A DNA stretch of 51,721 nucleotides from Sphingomonas bacterium. GTDB lineage: Bacteria > Pseudomonadota > Alphaproteobacteria > Sphingomonadales > Sphingomonadaceae. Position 1 is the stretch's first letter. Every line of letters begins with the position of its first letter. The position numbers and the translations under genes were made by a program. This document shows positions 34,280-43,125 of the stretch, piece after piece. The notes below the pieces were generated by a model. It worked only from the letters and a program-made list of their open reading frames with translations. It was not told where the DNA came from and made no database searches. Where the stretch lies: the NCBI RefSeq assembly GCF_028292965.1, contig NZ_JAQGLG010000139.1, forward strand, positions 1 through 51,721, written 5' to 3'.

Positions 34280-34304
34280 GGAACCGAACGCCCCCGGGCC
34301 GGTT
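34280..34304 (+). promoter_or_regulatory. EcfG-like promoter of the membrane-tailed SDR
   Basis: GGAAC (34280-34284), 16 bases, GGTT (34301-34304), 107 bases before ATG 34412. The rest of the 226-base gap shows a possible short hairpin around the previous stop codon (GCGGCA at 34171 with TGCCGC at 34187) and nothing else. Confidence 0.5.
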
Positions 34305-34411
34305 TGCGGATGATCGACCTGTGCCGCGCCTGGAGACTTCGTGACTCGTTTTGTCATCATCGATAGCCGTCCAGCGCGCGGGCCCAGGATAATCATTGGT
34401 CTACCCGCCTG

Positions 34412-35428
34412 ATGTCGCCCTCGCTCAAGCCGATCGAAGACCAGGTCGTCGTCATCACCGGCGCGAGTTCGGGGATCGGCCTCGTCACCGCGCGCGCCGC
34501 TGCTGCGAAAGGGGCGAGCGTCATGCTGGTGGCGCGCGGCGGGGCGGCGTTGCGCGCGATCGTCGCTGAGATCGAGGCCGGCGGCGGACGCGCCGCCTGT
34601 GCGATCGCCGATGTCGGGAGCCTTGCCGAGGTGCGCGCGGCAGCGGACCTCGCCGTCGCGACGTTTGGCCGCATCGACGGCTGGGTCAATTGCGCGGGCG
34701 TCGCGATCTACGCGAAGCTCGCCGAGACGTCGGAAGATGAGCACCAGCGACTGTTCCAGACCAACTATTTCGGTGTCGTGCATGGCGCGCTGACCGCGCT
34801 CGAGCATCTGCGCGAACAAGGCGGGGCGCTCGTCACCGTCGGCTCGATTGCAGGCGATATCCCATCGCCCATCATGGGCGCCTATGATGCGTCGAAGCAC
34901 GCGGTGAAAGGCTTCATCGAATCGCTGAGGATCGAGACGAACGCCGATCGCCTCCCGGTGTCGATCACGCTGATCAAGCCGGCAGGGATGAACACGCCGA
35001 TCGGCGAGCATGCCGCGAATCATCTCGATGGCGAGGCACTGATCCCCCCGCCGGTTTACGATCCCGCTCTGGTCGCCGATGCGGTTCTCGATGCGTTGCA
35101 GCATCCACGTCGCGAGCGCACCGTGGGCGGCATCGGTCGTCTTCAGGTTCTGCTGGGCAATCATTTCCCCGGATTGCTCGCGCGGTTCGGCGGGCTGTTG
35201 ATCCCCTTTCTGTCCGATCGCGATCGACGCAAAACCATGGCATCGAATCTTGCGCAGCCGGTCGATGACGGGCGGGCGCACAGTCGGCACGAAAGCGGTC
35301 GCGGCCTCAGCGCTTACGCGATCGCCAGCCGCCGTCCGGTTGCGACCACGATAGCGGCTGCCGCTATCGTCGGGGCGACGCTGCTGGTGGCACGGACCCG
35401 GAACGGCGCCCAGACGAAGGCAAGATGA
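34412..35428 (+). CDS. SDR-family oxidoreductase with C-terminal membrane helix
   Basis: 338 residues. Classical SDR core: GASSGIGLVTARAAA, NCAGVA, VGSIAG and YDASKHAVKGF (YxxxK). After about residue 270 a linker leads to one C-terminal hydrophobic helix (VATTIAAAAIVGATLLVA) that would anchor the enzyme to the inner membrane. SDRs with such tails recur in sphingomonad and rhizobial stress loci. Substrate unknown; lipid or quinone-like hydrophobic substrates are possible. Confidence 0.85.
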   Translation: MSPSLKPIEDQVVVITGASSGIGLVTARAAAAKGASVMLVARGGAALRAIVAEIEAGGGRAACAIADVGSLAEVRAAADLAVATFGRIDGWVNCAGVAIYAKLAETSEDEHQRLFQTNYFGVVHGALTALEHLREQGGALVTVGSIAGDIPSPIMGAYDASKHAVKGFIESLRIETNADRLPVSITLIKPAGMNTPIGEHAANHLDGEALIPPPVYDPALVADAVLDALQHPRRERTVGGIGRLQVLLGNHFPGLLARFGGLLIPFLSDRDRRKTMASNLAQPVDDGRAHSRHESGRGLSAYAIASRRPVATTIAAAAIVGATLLVARTRNGAQTKAR

Positions 35429-35596
35429 ACGGCGTTGTTGCGGTTTCGCGGCTGTGTCGTCGATGATCCTTGATCACCACCGCCAGATCGAAGCGCAATG
35501 CGCGGCGATGAAGGCGGCCCGCGATGCCGTGCGCGCTGGCCCGCATGACGTGACGGCCTTCCAGACCATCGCCAAATTGCGTCGCGAGCCCTTGCC

Positions 35597-35773
35597 TCAA
35601 GCGTCGCGTGCGTCGCTCGCGTCGGGTCTGCCAGCTGTCCGATCGCGCAAAGGATACGCCTCTGGTTTGGTCGTGCCGACATTTGGTCGGTCTTCGACAG
35701 CCTCTTGATCGAGACCTCCAGGCGTATCCAGATCGGGGTTATCCTGGTCCGAAATTTCGTGTGGGCGATCCAT
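35597..35773 (-). CDS. Small acidic hypothetical protein
   Basis: 58 residues, acidic and disordered (MDRPHEISDQDNPDLDTPGG...). AGGAG lies seven bases before ATG 35773, better than the ATG at 35779 which leaves one base. The opposite strand also has an open frame (35454-35708) without ribosome site or recognisable sequence. It is the last core-like gene before the accessory region. The stretch 35429-35596 shows no feature. Confidence 0.5.
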   Translation of the reverse strand: MDRPHEISDQDNPDLDTPGGLDQEAVEDRPNVGTTKPEAYPLRDRTAGRPDASDARDA

Positions 35774-35932
35774 TGCCATACTCCTGTCTCACCGGGGCGT
35801 GCCACGCCACACCCGCGGCATCGACAACGCGTGAAGACGAAATTCGCCGCGCAGCAAACTTGTCGTTTCTCCCATAAGAAGTGAACTTCGATGCGGTTCA
35901 ACGAGGGACGACGCAGCCGTGTAAAACGCTGG

Positions 35933-35973
35933 GCGGGTCATCTTTGCGCTCATAAGCGGTCATTTCGTGGCGG
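35933..35973. repeat. Two imperfect direct repeats at the edge of the accessory region
   Basis: GCGGGTCATCTTTGCG (35933-35948) and GCGGTCATTTCGTGGC (35956-35971) share GCGG(G)TCATYTY and follow a TGT at 35920-35922. Repeats next to a terminal TGT are what a Tn7/Mu-like end would show, but no matching inverted copy was found near tnsA, so this remains a guess about the left boundary. Confidence 0.25.
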
Positions 35974-35981
35974 TTTAGCTG

Positions 35982-35996
35982 GGTAGGCCGCCTACC
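35982..35996 (-). terminator. Short hairpin after the DUF4238 gene
   Basis: GGTAGG and CCTACC flank a three-base loop just beyond the minus-strand DUF4238 stop. The stem is short and there is no clear T run. Confidence 0.3.
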
Positions 35997-35998
35997 AA

Positions 35999-37099
35999 TC
36001 AGACACGCACCCGTTTGTAGTTCCGCCCAGCCACGTAGCCCTGTTCGAGGCACCGTCGACGGGTCAATCCTGCGCCGGTGTTGTTAGAGTAGGCTTTTGC
36101 GTCCGGGCGGAAGTGGAGAAAGGACGGCCAGCCCGAGGGCGCGGGGTGGTTCGCCGATATGTGGACGAGAACTTCTTCCTCTTCCCGGATATCCTTGACC
36201 TCCTTCACCACGTAACGACTGCCCCACTCTGTCGTGCTGTCGAGAGCAGCATGCACAACCGTGTGCCGTTGCTCGGGTCTCAAATCATGGTGATCCGCGA
36301 CTTGTTGCGCGAGTTCGTCACGCCGATCCCAATCTCGGAAATATAGATTGGCCATACAATTCAGGGTCTGGTGTTCATTGATAGCGTCAACGTCCGCCAC
36401 CCGCTTCGCCTCGATCCAACCGGCCCTTTGGCCAGTCTGATAAACGGCAGAGTCATAGGCGATCGCATGTAGCCGCGGGGACAGCGGCAGGAAAAACACC
36501 GCCCCTGCCGTCTTGACCCCAAAGCTTCGTAGGGCCTGGGGACGACGCTGGATATGCAGTCGGTTCGTAAGAACGGCTGGATCATCGGAGGTTACAAATG
36601 GGCGATCCGTATGATTTCGTACGATACAAACCTTTAAGTCATCGACGATGCCCATGCTGTCTGCAAATTGTAGCATTGCGATCTGGATTGCTGTTTTCAT
36701 CGCGTCGCGGATATCGGGGATAGGGATATCGGACCCTGGAACATCATGCATTGCCGCCGTCATCTCGGCTGCCTTCCGGGACGCAGCCTCGGTCCGCAAG
36801 TGCTGGAGATAGACGAACCGCTGAATGACGATCTGGACCTTCGCGCCGACTATTGCGTCCTCTTTCATGAGGTCACGGACAACCTCGCCATACGCGTTTT
36901 CGACCGTGTTAATCGCCTTCTCAAGGCGTTCGTCTTTACCGTAGAAATAATCACCCGAGCACTGATTTTTCACCGGAGCGTGACGCACCGGCTTCATTCG
37001 GTCGATGTTGAAAAGGTTGATCGCCAGGCCTTCGCCATCAAGTGTGAACGGCTTGAGATAAACTCTCGGGACATAATGTTGATTCTTGTTGTCGGCCAT
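35999..37099 (-). CDS. DUF4238 domain protein
   Basis: 366 residues, soluble. The N-terminal NQHYVPRVYLKPF followed by the helical core and VTSDDPAVLTNR define DUF4238, a family of unknown function often carried on genomic islands and plasmids, where it neighbours defence genes. Conserved His/Tyr at the start and the TSDDP stretch may form an active site, but nothing is proven. It is a single gene with lower GC than the core genes on its left. It may be cargo of the Tn7-like element to its right. Confidence 0.8.
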   Translation of the reverse strand: MADNKNQHYVPRVYLKPFTLDGEGLAINLFNIDRMKPVRHAPVKNQCSGDYFYGKDERLEKAINTVENAYGEVVRDLMKEDAIVGAKVQIVIQRFVYLQHLRTEAASRKAAEMTAAMHDVPGSDIPIPDIRDAMKTAIQIAMLQFADSMGIVDDLKVCIVRNHTDRPFVTSDDPAVLTNRLHIQRRPQALRSFGVKTAGAVFFLPLSPRLHAIAYDSAVYQTGQRAGWIEAKRVADVDAINEHQTLNCMANLYFRDWDRRDELAQQVADHHDLRPEQRHTVVHAALDSTTEWGSRYVVKEVKDIREEEEVLVHISANHPAPSGWPSFLHFRPDAKAYSNNTGAGLTRRRCLEQGYVAGRNYKRVRV

Positions 37100-37222
37100 T
37101 CGCTTCTGTCGATTAGATTCGTCTTGTGCCTCTGCGCACCAGGCCCTGCACCATAATCGGCAGCCTGTGTTTGCATCGGCCCGGAGTCCGTAAAGAAATG
37201 AGCTAAGCGCTTTTCGCTGTGC

Positions 37223-38074
37223 TCACTCCGTTATTGACGTCAGCACCATGAAATCGCTTTCACCGATAATCCGGATGGGCTGACCGGCTGCGATGAGTGC
37301 CTCAACTTTAATTTGTTTTGAGCTTTTCTCGTGGCCGTTTAGCTTCGCGATATCTTGGTCGCCAACGACGAGTATACTCGTGGTCTTTGTAACCCCAGGC
37401 TGCACATCCGCGCCGGCTTCTGCCGCGCGGTCAGCGGCTTGCCGGCGTGGAACCTGCAAAGCGCCCGTGAAAACGATTGACTCGCCAACCAAAGCACCAT
37501 CGCCGTCGCCGGCACGTCGGATCGCAACGCCCGCCCCCGTGGGTCGCCTCACCAGTTTTAGCCACTGGGCCAGATCGTGGCCCGTCTCCTCCATTGCCTT
37601 CAGCAAAATCAAACCTGCTGTGCGAGCATCTTCGAGTGCGTCATGGTGTTGAAACGTGATGCCACAGTGATGCGCGACGTTGGCGAGGCCGTAGCCGCGT
37701 TGCGCGAATTGTGGCCAAGCCCGGCGGGCGACGCGCGCACTGTCTAACCAAGTGCAGGTCATCGCTGGAGAACTGCATTCTTCGCATGCCTGTTGGAATG
37801 CGACCCGGTCGAAATGCGTATGGCAAATTACGAATTCATCGGTGGTCCAAGCGCAAAGCCAGTCGTGCAGCTGACGAAACGTCTTCGCGTCGCGAACGGC
37901 GCCCTCGTCGATCCCGTGGATACTGACATTCGTCGGGTCAAACCACGTTTGCGGATTGACGAGCATGCTTTCGCACCGAGACTCTCGGCCATCCTCAAAC
38001 AGGACTAATCCGATCTGGCAGATGCTTCCCATGTTAGGATTCGCCGTCTCAACGTCGACCGCTACAAACCTCAT
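37223..38074 (-). CDS. DnaQ-like 3'-5' exonuclease with BRCT domain
   Basis: 283 residues. The first 165 form a DEDDh exonuclease: D7/E9 (AVDVETAN), D89 (HTHFDRVAF), H144 and D149 (HHDALEDARTAG). Residues about 196-283 are a BRCT domain (GESIVFTGALQVPRRQAADRAAEAGADVQPGVTK begins it). The pairing resembles epsilon-like exonuclease/BRCT proteins of mobile elements. It could trim DNA or RNA ends at breaks, with the BRCT domain for docking. Start at ATG 38074 next to the catalytic strand. It lies downstream of tniQ on the same strand with an 88-base gap, so it may be transposon cargo. Confidence 0.85.
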   Translation of the reverse strand: MRFVAVDVETANPNMGSICQIGLVLFEDGRESRCESMLVNPQTWFDPTNVSIHGIDEGAVRDAKTFRQLHDWLCAWTTDEFVICHTHFDRVAFQQACEECSSPAMTCTWLDSARVARRAWPQFAQRGYGLANVAHHCGITFQHHDALEDARTAGLILLKAMEETGHDLAQWLKLVRRPTGAGVAIRRAGDGDGALVGESIVFTGALQVPRRQAADRAAEAGADVQPGVTKTTSILVVGDQDIAKLNGHEKSSKQIKVEALIAAGQPIRIIGESDFMVLTSITE

Positions 38075-38162
38075 AAACTTCCCCGCCGCGAAACGCCGCG
38101 TGGTATTGTAAGTTACGATAGGGCATTTTGACCATGGCCCGATAGGAGGCGACAAATGCTCG

Positions 38163-39869
38163 TCACGCCCTCGATGCGTAATGGGCCTCCATGAGGTCGA
38201 CGGCGTCGACGATGCTATAAAGTCGCTGCTTCATGTCACGGCCGTAGTATCGCCTCACGCTGGTTTTGCACCGTACGTTGGTCTGCTTCGTCATGTCAGG
38301 AATCTGTTGGCCCGGCCACAGTTCCGTAAGCAGCTTCTGGAGTTGGCCCGATCGACAGAAACCGTCCGCCTGCTGAGCGCGCTCGACACGCCGCGCCGGT
38401 GATCGATTCAGGATTTTGGCCGATGTGGCAGATTCACAAGCGCGTAGATGAAAATCTACGCAGCAAATCCGTAGTGACGCGAGGCCTGCGCGTGCCGTTC
38501 CCGGGACCCGGCGCACCCGAATTCTTCCCGATAGAATATCGCGGATAGCGTCGGAGCGCCTGTAATGCTCGTTGAGAAGAAAGCGTGTGCTCCAATCCTC
38601 CGCCGACATGCCGTCCTCAAAGTCGCTACACTCGAGCTTCGCGATTGCGCCAACCGTTGCGTCGACGGAGGTCAGGCTCACTTTTTGGCCCACCATTTCG
38701 ACCGCGCCGGCGGCAGCCCATGCCGAGATGCCGAGCGGATGGCCGACCCGGCCCTCGAGCCTACGCAATGCATCCGCGACATCTATCGCTACATCTCCCC
38801 CAACACCGACTTTCGGGCGTTGCCGACCGTCGATGTAAATGCCGCGCTCGCGGAGCAGCCAGTTCTCAAACGCATCGTCGATAACGTTTATCACCGCGCC
38901 GTCGACCGACGTTATCCGGCCGAGAAGTCGGTACCCGGCCCGCGTCGCAAACATGGAATGGACTGGGTGGTGCTGGTGGGGGTTGGGATTGCGGCCCGCG
39001 ATCGACGAGAAGACCGCTTCCATAGCTTTGGGCCAATCACAGATTATCCGGTGGGCAGCGTCCATCACTCCTGCTGATTCCTCACAAGAGATCTCGTAGT
39101 TGATCAAGAGGCGGCTATAGAGTTTCTCCTTCGGCCCTACCGGCAGGTCCTTTTCGGGCGGCTCCGTGGCGAGCGCCCCGATTTTCGACAGGACCGTGAG
39201 TAGAGCTTCAAGATCTAGCTTCCCGAAGGGTTCAGGCAGGGGATCAAGATCGCTATTCGGTTCATCGCTCAGCTTCGGACCGGATTGCAAAATCCGCATG
39301 ATGGCGAGCGAAACGGCAATCGCCCCGTTGGGTGCTTCCGTCGTCGCCATCTCGGTCATGCTCCGGCCGCAGGCGCACGCCCAAGGCTTGGTCTTGCGAG
39401 ACTGCTCGAGCGGCTCACCGCATTCATCACAATTTTCTACGAGCAGGGTTCGATGCCGCGGGCAGGCGCAAACCTGCAGGATTTGCCAAGCCTGGTAATG
39501 AATGCGCTGTTCGGGCGGCCCGTCCTCGGCGAGGCAAGTCGGGCAGAAGCGGAGGCGCTCCGGCCGGAGATGCCACCCACGGATCAGGTGGCCGAGCAAA
39601 GAGACAACACTACCCCTCCTTCGCACACCTTCGCGTACCGTCCAGCGCATGGAGTCGAAATCCGCCGCGTCTTGGCCCGCCAGCATTGCCAGTCTTTCGA
39701 ACTTCGCCTGCACGCTTCCGGGCGTTACGTTGAGGAGGCCCGTAGCCCGACGAAATGGCGCGAGGCCTTCGTAGCGAGTGCAGGCGGCAAAGCGACGTTC
39801 GAAGCCATAGATGCTCTCGCCGAAAACCGGCATCGGGCACCTCGGAAAAGGGGAAATGACGACACTCAC
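38163..39869 (-). CDS. tniQ: TniQ/TnsD-family target-site selection protein
   Basis: 568 residues. The N-terminal TniQ domain (ESIYGFERRFA...) has zinc ligands C109/C112, H124, C134/C136/H139, C147/C150 and C165/C167. A long C-terminal part of about 400 residues makes it closer in size to TnsD than to minimal TniQ. Such proteins recruit TnsC/TniB to the insertion site, TnsD by binding a fixed sequence. The start is GTG 39869 in a GTGA overlap with tniB; Met at 39836 is an alternative. What site it recognises is unknown. Confidence 0.88.
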   Translation of the reverse strand: MSVVISPFPRCPMPVFGESIYGFERRFAACTRYEGLAPFRRATGLLNVTPGSVQAKFERLAMLAGQDAADFDSMRWTVREGVRRRGSVVSLLGHLIRGWHLRPERLRFCPTCLAEDGPPEQRIHYQAWQILQVCACPRHRTLLVENCDECGEPLEQSRKTKPWACACGRSMTEMATTEAPNGAIAVSLAIMRILQSGPKLSDEPNSDLDPLPEPFGKLDLEALLTVLSKIGALATEPPEKDLPVGPKEKLYSRLLINYEISCEESAGVMDAAHRIICDWPKAMEAVFSSIAGRNPNPHQHHPVHSMFATRAGYRLLGRITSVDGAVINVIDDAFENWLLRERGIYIDGRQRPKVGVGGDVAIDVADALRRLEGRVGHPLGISAWAAAGAVEMVGQKVSLTSVDATVGAIAKLECSDFEDGMSAEDWSTRFLLNEHYRRSDAIRDILSGRIRVRRVPGTARAGLASLRICCVDFHLRACESATSAKILNRSPARRVERAQQADGFCRSGQLQKLLTELWPGQQIPDMTKQTNVRCKTSVRRYYGRDMKQRLYSIVDAVDLMEAHYASRA

Positions 39870-40810
39870 TTGAATAGCCCATTGCGATCGAAGGGGTTGC
39901 CCTTCACGCCAGGCATCTTCGGGAGGCGATAATAACCCGCAGCAAGATCATCCCACGTGATGAGCTTCCCCCGATTGCGGAGCGCACGACCAACCGCGAT
40001 GCGTAGGATCGCGCGCAGTCGGCGCAGATTGCCGTCAGTGCACGCGAATAGGGTCCGAGCAGTTTGCTCGTCCGACAATTCCGATCGTTCGTTGAACGGG
40101 AGTTGCAGATCGATCTTGGCAAGCAGCGCCCGCCAAGCCAGTCGGCTTGCCTTATCCTCCCAGTCGTAGGCGGTGATCACGGTCGGCTCTTCACTCAGGC
40201 TATGCAGTTGCTCGTCCGCTTGAATGATCCCGATCGTTTCTGGCATGCCTGCCAGCACGAACGGCACATTTGTCGTCTTGATGATATCCTTAAGCCAATC
40301 GGCGACGTCGCTCTTTCCCTTGGCACCCTCCTCCCGGACGTGCTGAAACTCGTCCGCGATGACGAGTTCAGTCTTCAAATCGATCAGCGTTTCCTTGATA
40401 CGCTGAGTGAGCGCGGTGCGGCTGCCCCGTAGCGAGGCTGGCCCGGCAAGCGCCGTTAGAAATACCTCGGCCGCACCCTTAAGCGTTGGGCTGGGCGGAA
40501 AGGGAACATAGACCACCTGCCGAGTGATGGTGACCACGTTGCCGTCGACGATGCGCTCCGGCGGATTGTCCTCGGCGTAGCGCTTTAGGAATGCGCTTTT
40601 GCCGACACCCTTCTCCCCGACAACGACGAGGCACATGGCTTCCGCGCCCTCTTTCGAGCCATCGCGGAGTTCTTGCATCGCGTCGAGGAACTCATCGGTA
40701 AAACCGCGAGGAATGAAGATCGCATTGGCCGCCCTCTTGCGCTCCTCGTCGGATACCGCCTCCCAGTCGAGAGTTGGGTCTTGGCGCCGCACAGCACTCC
40801 TCCGGATCAC
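39866..40810 (-). CDS. tniB: TniB/TnsC-family AAA+ ATPase
   Basis: 314 residues. Walker A is GEKGVGKS at 65-72 and Walker B LVIADEFQH at 149-157, with sensor and lid features of AAA+ transposition regulators (LAGMPE, CTDGNLRRLRAIL). It would form ATP-dependent filaments that link target DNA marked by TniQ with the TnsAB transposase. Starts at GTG 40810 overlapping tnsB by GTGA. Confidence 0.92.
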   Translation of the reverse strand: MIRRSAVRRQDPTLDWEAVSDEERKRAANAIFIPRGFTDEFLDAMQELRDGSKEGAEAMCLVVVGEKGVGKSAFLKRYAEDNPPERIVDGNVVTITRQVVYVPFPPSPTLKGAAEVFLTALAGPASLRGSRTALTQRIKETLIDLKTELVIADEFQHVREEGAKGKSDVADWLKDIIKTTNVPFVLAGMPETIGIIQADEQLHSLSEEPTVITAYDWEDKASRLAWRALLAKIDLQLPFNERSELSDEQTARTLFACTDGNLRRLRAILRIAVGRALRNRGKLITWDDLAAGYYRLPKMPGVKGNPFDRNGLFK

Positions 40811-43125
40811 GCCCTTACCTCGTCGTTGTAGAAATCGATTTCGTCGCCCGTGGCGGGCATAATTATTTTCGGAGTCGCCCTGCGACCGCGGCCACCGGGC
40901 TTGGCTCTCTTCTGGTTCAACACCGCTGCGGGATCATCGCCGCGCTTGTATTTTGGGGTGGCAGCAACCGGCTTCGGCATAGTTCGCGCAGCGAAGTCGA
41001 TGTCGTCCTCGTCGGGCTCGAACTCGCTCGGGAAGGGCAGACCGCCGCTCCCGGCGGTCAGGGAGGAATGAGACTTGGGGACGGATATACTCGTCTCCAC
41101 GGCGACCTGCTGGCGCCGATCCTCGAAGCTGCCTTCCGGCGTCGTACGAACGCTGTCTCCGTAGGGAGCGATACCACCGATCTGACGGATCCGGGCGATA
41201 CGGACCATGCTGCGCACTCGAGTCGAGCCCGGTGTGTCACGGTCCAGATCGGCGATCAGTTTCGACTTCGCGGCGTCGAGTGCCGCGAAGTCGATAGTGC
41301 CCATCGCGTCGTCGCGCATCATTTTCACGATGGAGGTGTGAGCCCAAACTGATAGGCCGCGGGCGTATTCCCGTGCACGCCTCTCGACGGATACGCGCAG
41401 GTGCATCGTCTCCTGTCCGCGGGCGTGCGGCAGATAGACGTGGATATGATCGACGTTCGATGGATCGTAGCGGAACCGCACGACGACATCTCCGCGCGGA
41501 TTTGTCGACGCCTTCAGGAAGTCCGGGTTTGATAGAAGCCCCATGACCTCCGGCGACGTGAAGAAGAGGTGTTTCCAGCGGATGCCGTCGCGTCGTAGCA
41601 CCCGATGCTCGATGCGACCGAAGAGCGGCAGAAGCTTGTCGATGTTCTCAACCTGCCTCGGCCTGTAGTTGGCAATCTTCTGATTCCAGCGCCGGAGTGG
41701 GACATCCTTGATGCCGTGATGGTAGCGACGAATATAGACATCGATCAGCCACTGATGGATTTTCTCCAACAGCTCTTCGTAGGTGATGACCGCGTTCTTT
41801 TTCGGATCATAATCATCGCGAGCGACGACGTTGGAGAAGGTCGTGCCGCGCTGCTCCTGGAGCAACGTACGGTTCAGGGTGCCCAAGAACCGCTCAATAC
41901 CGCCCTTCAATCTGCCCTTGCGCCCGGCTTTCGCCTCGATCTCCTTGATCGGCAGATCGACGGCAAGAGCCCTCATATCGTGGTTGATGTTCTCAGCGCC
42001 ACGATCCACGGAAAGCTTCTTTGGACGACCAAAGACCGGCCACGAACCTTTGATGTCCCAGATGCCAGCATCGGCGTACATGCGCACATAGTTCTTGGTC
42101 AGCATGCCGTTTCGCATGCACTGCATGACCGTGTGCACGCTCGGTGGGTCAAATCCGACATGTGCCCCCCATGGCATCGCAGTGCATCGATCCGCACCGA
42201 TGACGACGGTAGGCCGTCCGAGCGGCGCGCCGGTCAGGCTGTCGACGACGAACAAGTCGCAGGTTGTGTGATCCATCTCGATCTCGTCGAGCGGTTCTTC
42301 CGGGCGCGAACGATATTCGACTGGACCGACAGCGTCGTAGGCTTTGTCGGCGCCATAACGCCTCCGGATCACCTCCCCGCGCGGAAGGCTAGCAATTGCA
42401 TTCTCGACGGCTTTGCGACCGGGAAGTGTCAGCTGATCCTCAGGGTCGCGCTCCTCATTACTTAGCCGAACTCGATTTCGGGACACGGAGATGACCGAGT
42501 CCACCGAACGCCGCTCCAGGGTAAGGTAGACTTCCTGGATCGCGGCATGGATAATCTTCGACACTTCGAACGACACACGCGACGAACGGTTACCCTTGAA
42601 GGAATGCTGAGGCACGTAATCGGCGAGGGTAGTTTCATCGGCGGTTCTGCCGCCACCGGCCGCACGTCCGTCGCCCCTCTTTTGCCAACGCTTCACCAGG
42701 TAAGGCGCCGGCGGCTGGGGATCGAAAATCCGAGCGGCGACATGAGCAATCGCTTCCTTCACCTTCGCTTCCGCAGGTCGATAGGTGAGGCCTCGCGCTT
42801 TGAGCTCGTCCGTGTAAGCGATGGCTCGACGGCCATCTTCCACGACAGCGTTCGGTAGCATGCCGAGGTCGGCGGTTGCGGCGGCGTATGCTTGTTCTTT
42901 CTCCGACGCATTTCCGCGCACGATCCGCGCTTCGCCCAGGCCGATCAGGCCAGCCAACTCTTCATCGGTGAGAGTGAGCAGTTCGCCTGTACGCGGATCC
43001 TCGAAGTCGAGATATTCTCCACGCCGGCGGACCATCGCCCATGACGACGATTTATAATTGAGCCGGTCTTCCAGAGTGATGTCGAAGCGCGGTGTGAGCG
43101 CCGCGATTTCCTGGGCGATCGTCAT
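40807..43125 (-). CDS. tnsB: TnsB-like DDE transposase (Mu-type integrase core)
   Basis: 772 residues. An N-terminal DNA-binding helical region precedes the RNase H-like catalytic core with D285 (EMDHTTCD), D374 (SVDRGAE) and E411 (GGIERFLGTLNRT). A Mu-type beta-barrel region and a basic, disordered C-terminus that probably contacts TniB follow. TnsB cuts and joins 3' ends of the element. ATG 43125 overlaps tnsA by ATGA; the 30-base upstream extension is rejected. Confidence 0.93.
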   Translation of the reverse strand: MTIAQEIAALTPRFDITLEDRLNYKSSSWAMVRRRGEYLDFEDPRTGELLTLTDEELAGLIGLGEARIVRGNASEKEQAYAAATADLGMLPNAVVEDGRRAIAYTDELKARGLTYRPAEAKVKEAIAHVAARIFDPQPPAPYLVKRWQKRGDGRAAGGGRTADETTLADYVPQHSFKGNRSSRVSFEVSKIIHAAIQEVYLTLERRSVDSVISVSRNRVRLSNEERDPEDQLTLPGRKAVENAIASLPRGEVIRRRYGADKAYDAVGPVEYRSRPEEPLDEIEMDHTTCDLFVVDSLTGAPLGRPTVVIGADRCTAMPWGAHVGFDPPSVHTVMQCMRNGMLTKNYVRMYADAGIWDIKGSWPVFGRPKKLSVDRGAENINHDMRALAVDLPIKEIEAKAGRKGRLKGGIERFLGTLNRTLLQEQRGTTFSNVVARDDYDPKKNAVITYEELLEKIHQWLIDVYIRRYHHGIKDVPLRRWNQKIANYRPRQVENIDKLLPLFGRIEHRVLRRDGIRWKHLFFTSPEVMGLLSNPDFLKASTNPRGDVVVRFRYDPSNVDHIHVYLPHARGQETMHLRVSVERRAREYARGLSVWAHTSIVKMMRDDAMGTIDFAALDAAKSKLIADLDRDTPGSTRVRSMVRIARIRQIGGIAPYGDSVRTTPEGSFEDRRQQVAVETSISVPKSHSSLTAGSGGLPFPSEFEPDEDDIDFAARTMPKPVAATPKYKRGDDPAAVLNQKRAKPGGRGRRATPKIIMPATGDEIDFYNDEVRA

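Noticed and set aside
35454..35708. 84-residue plus-strand protein
   Set aside because: No ribosome site or recognisable sequence; the overlapping minus-strand small gene has a better site. Neither is certain.
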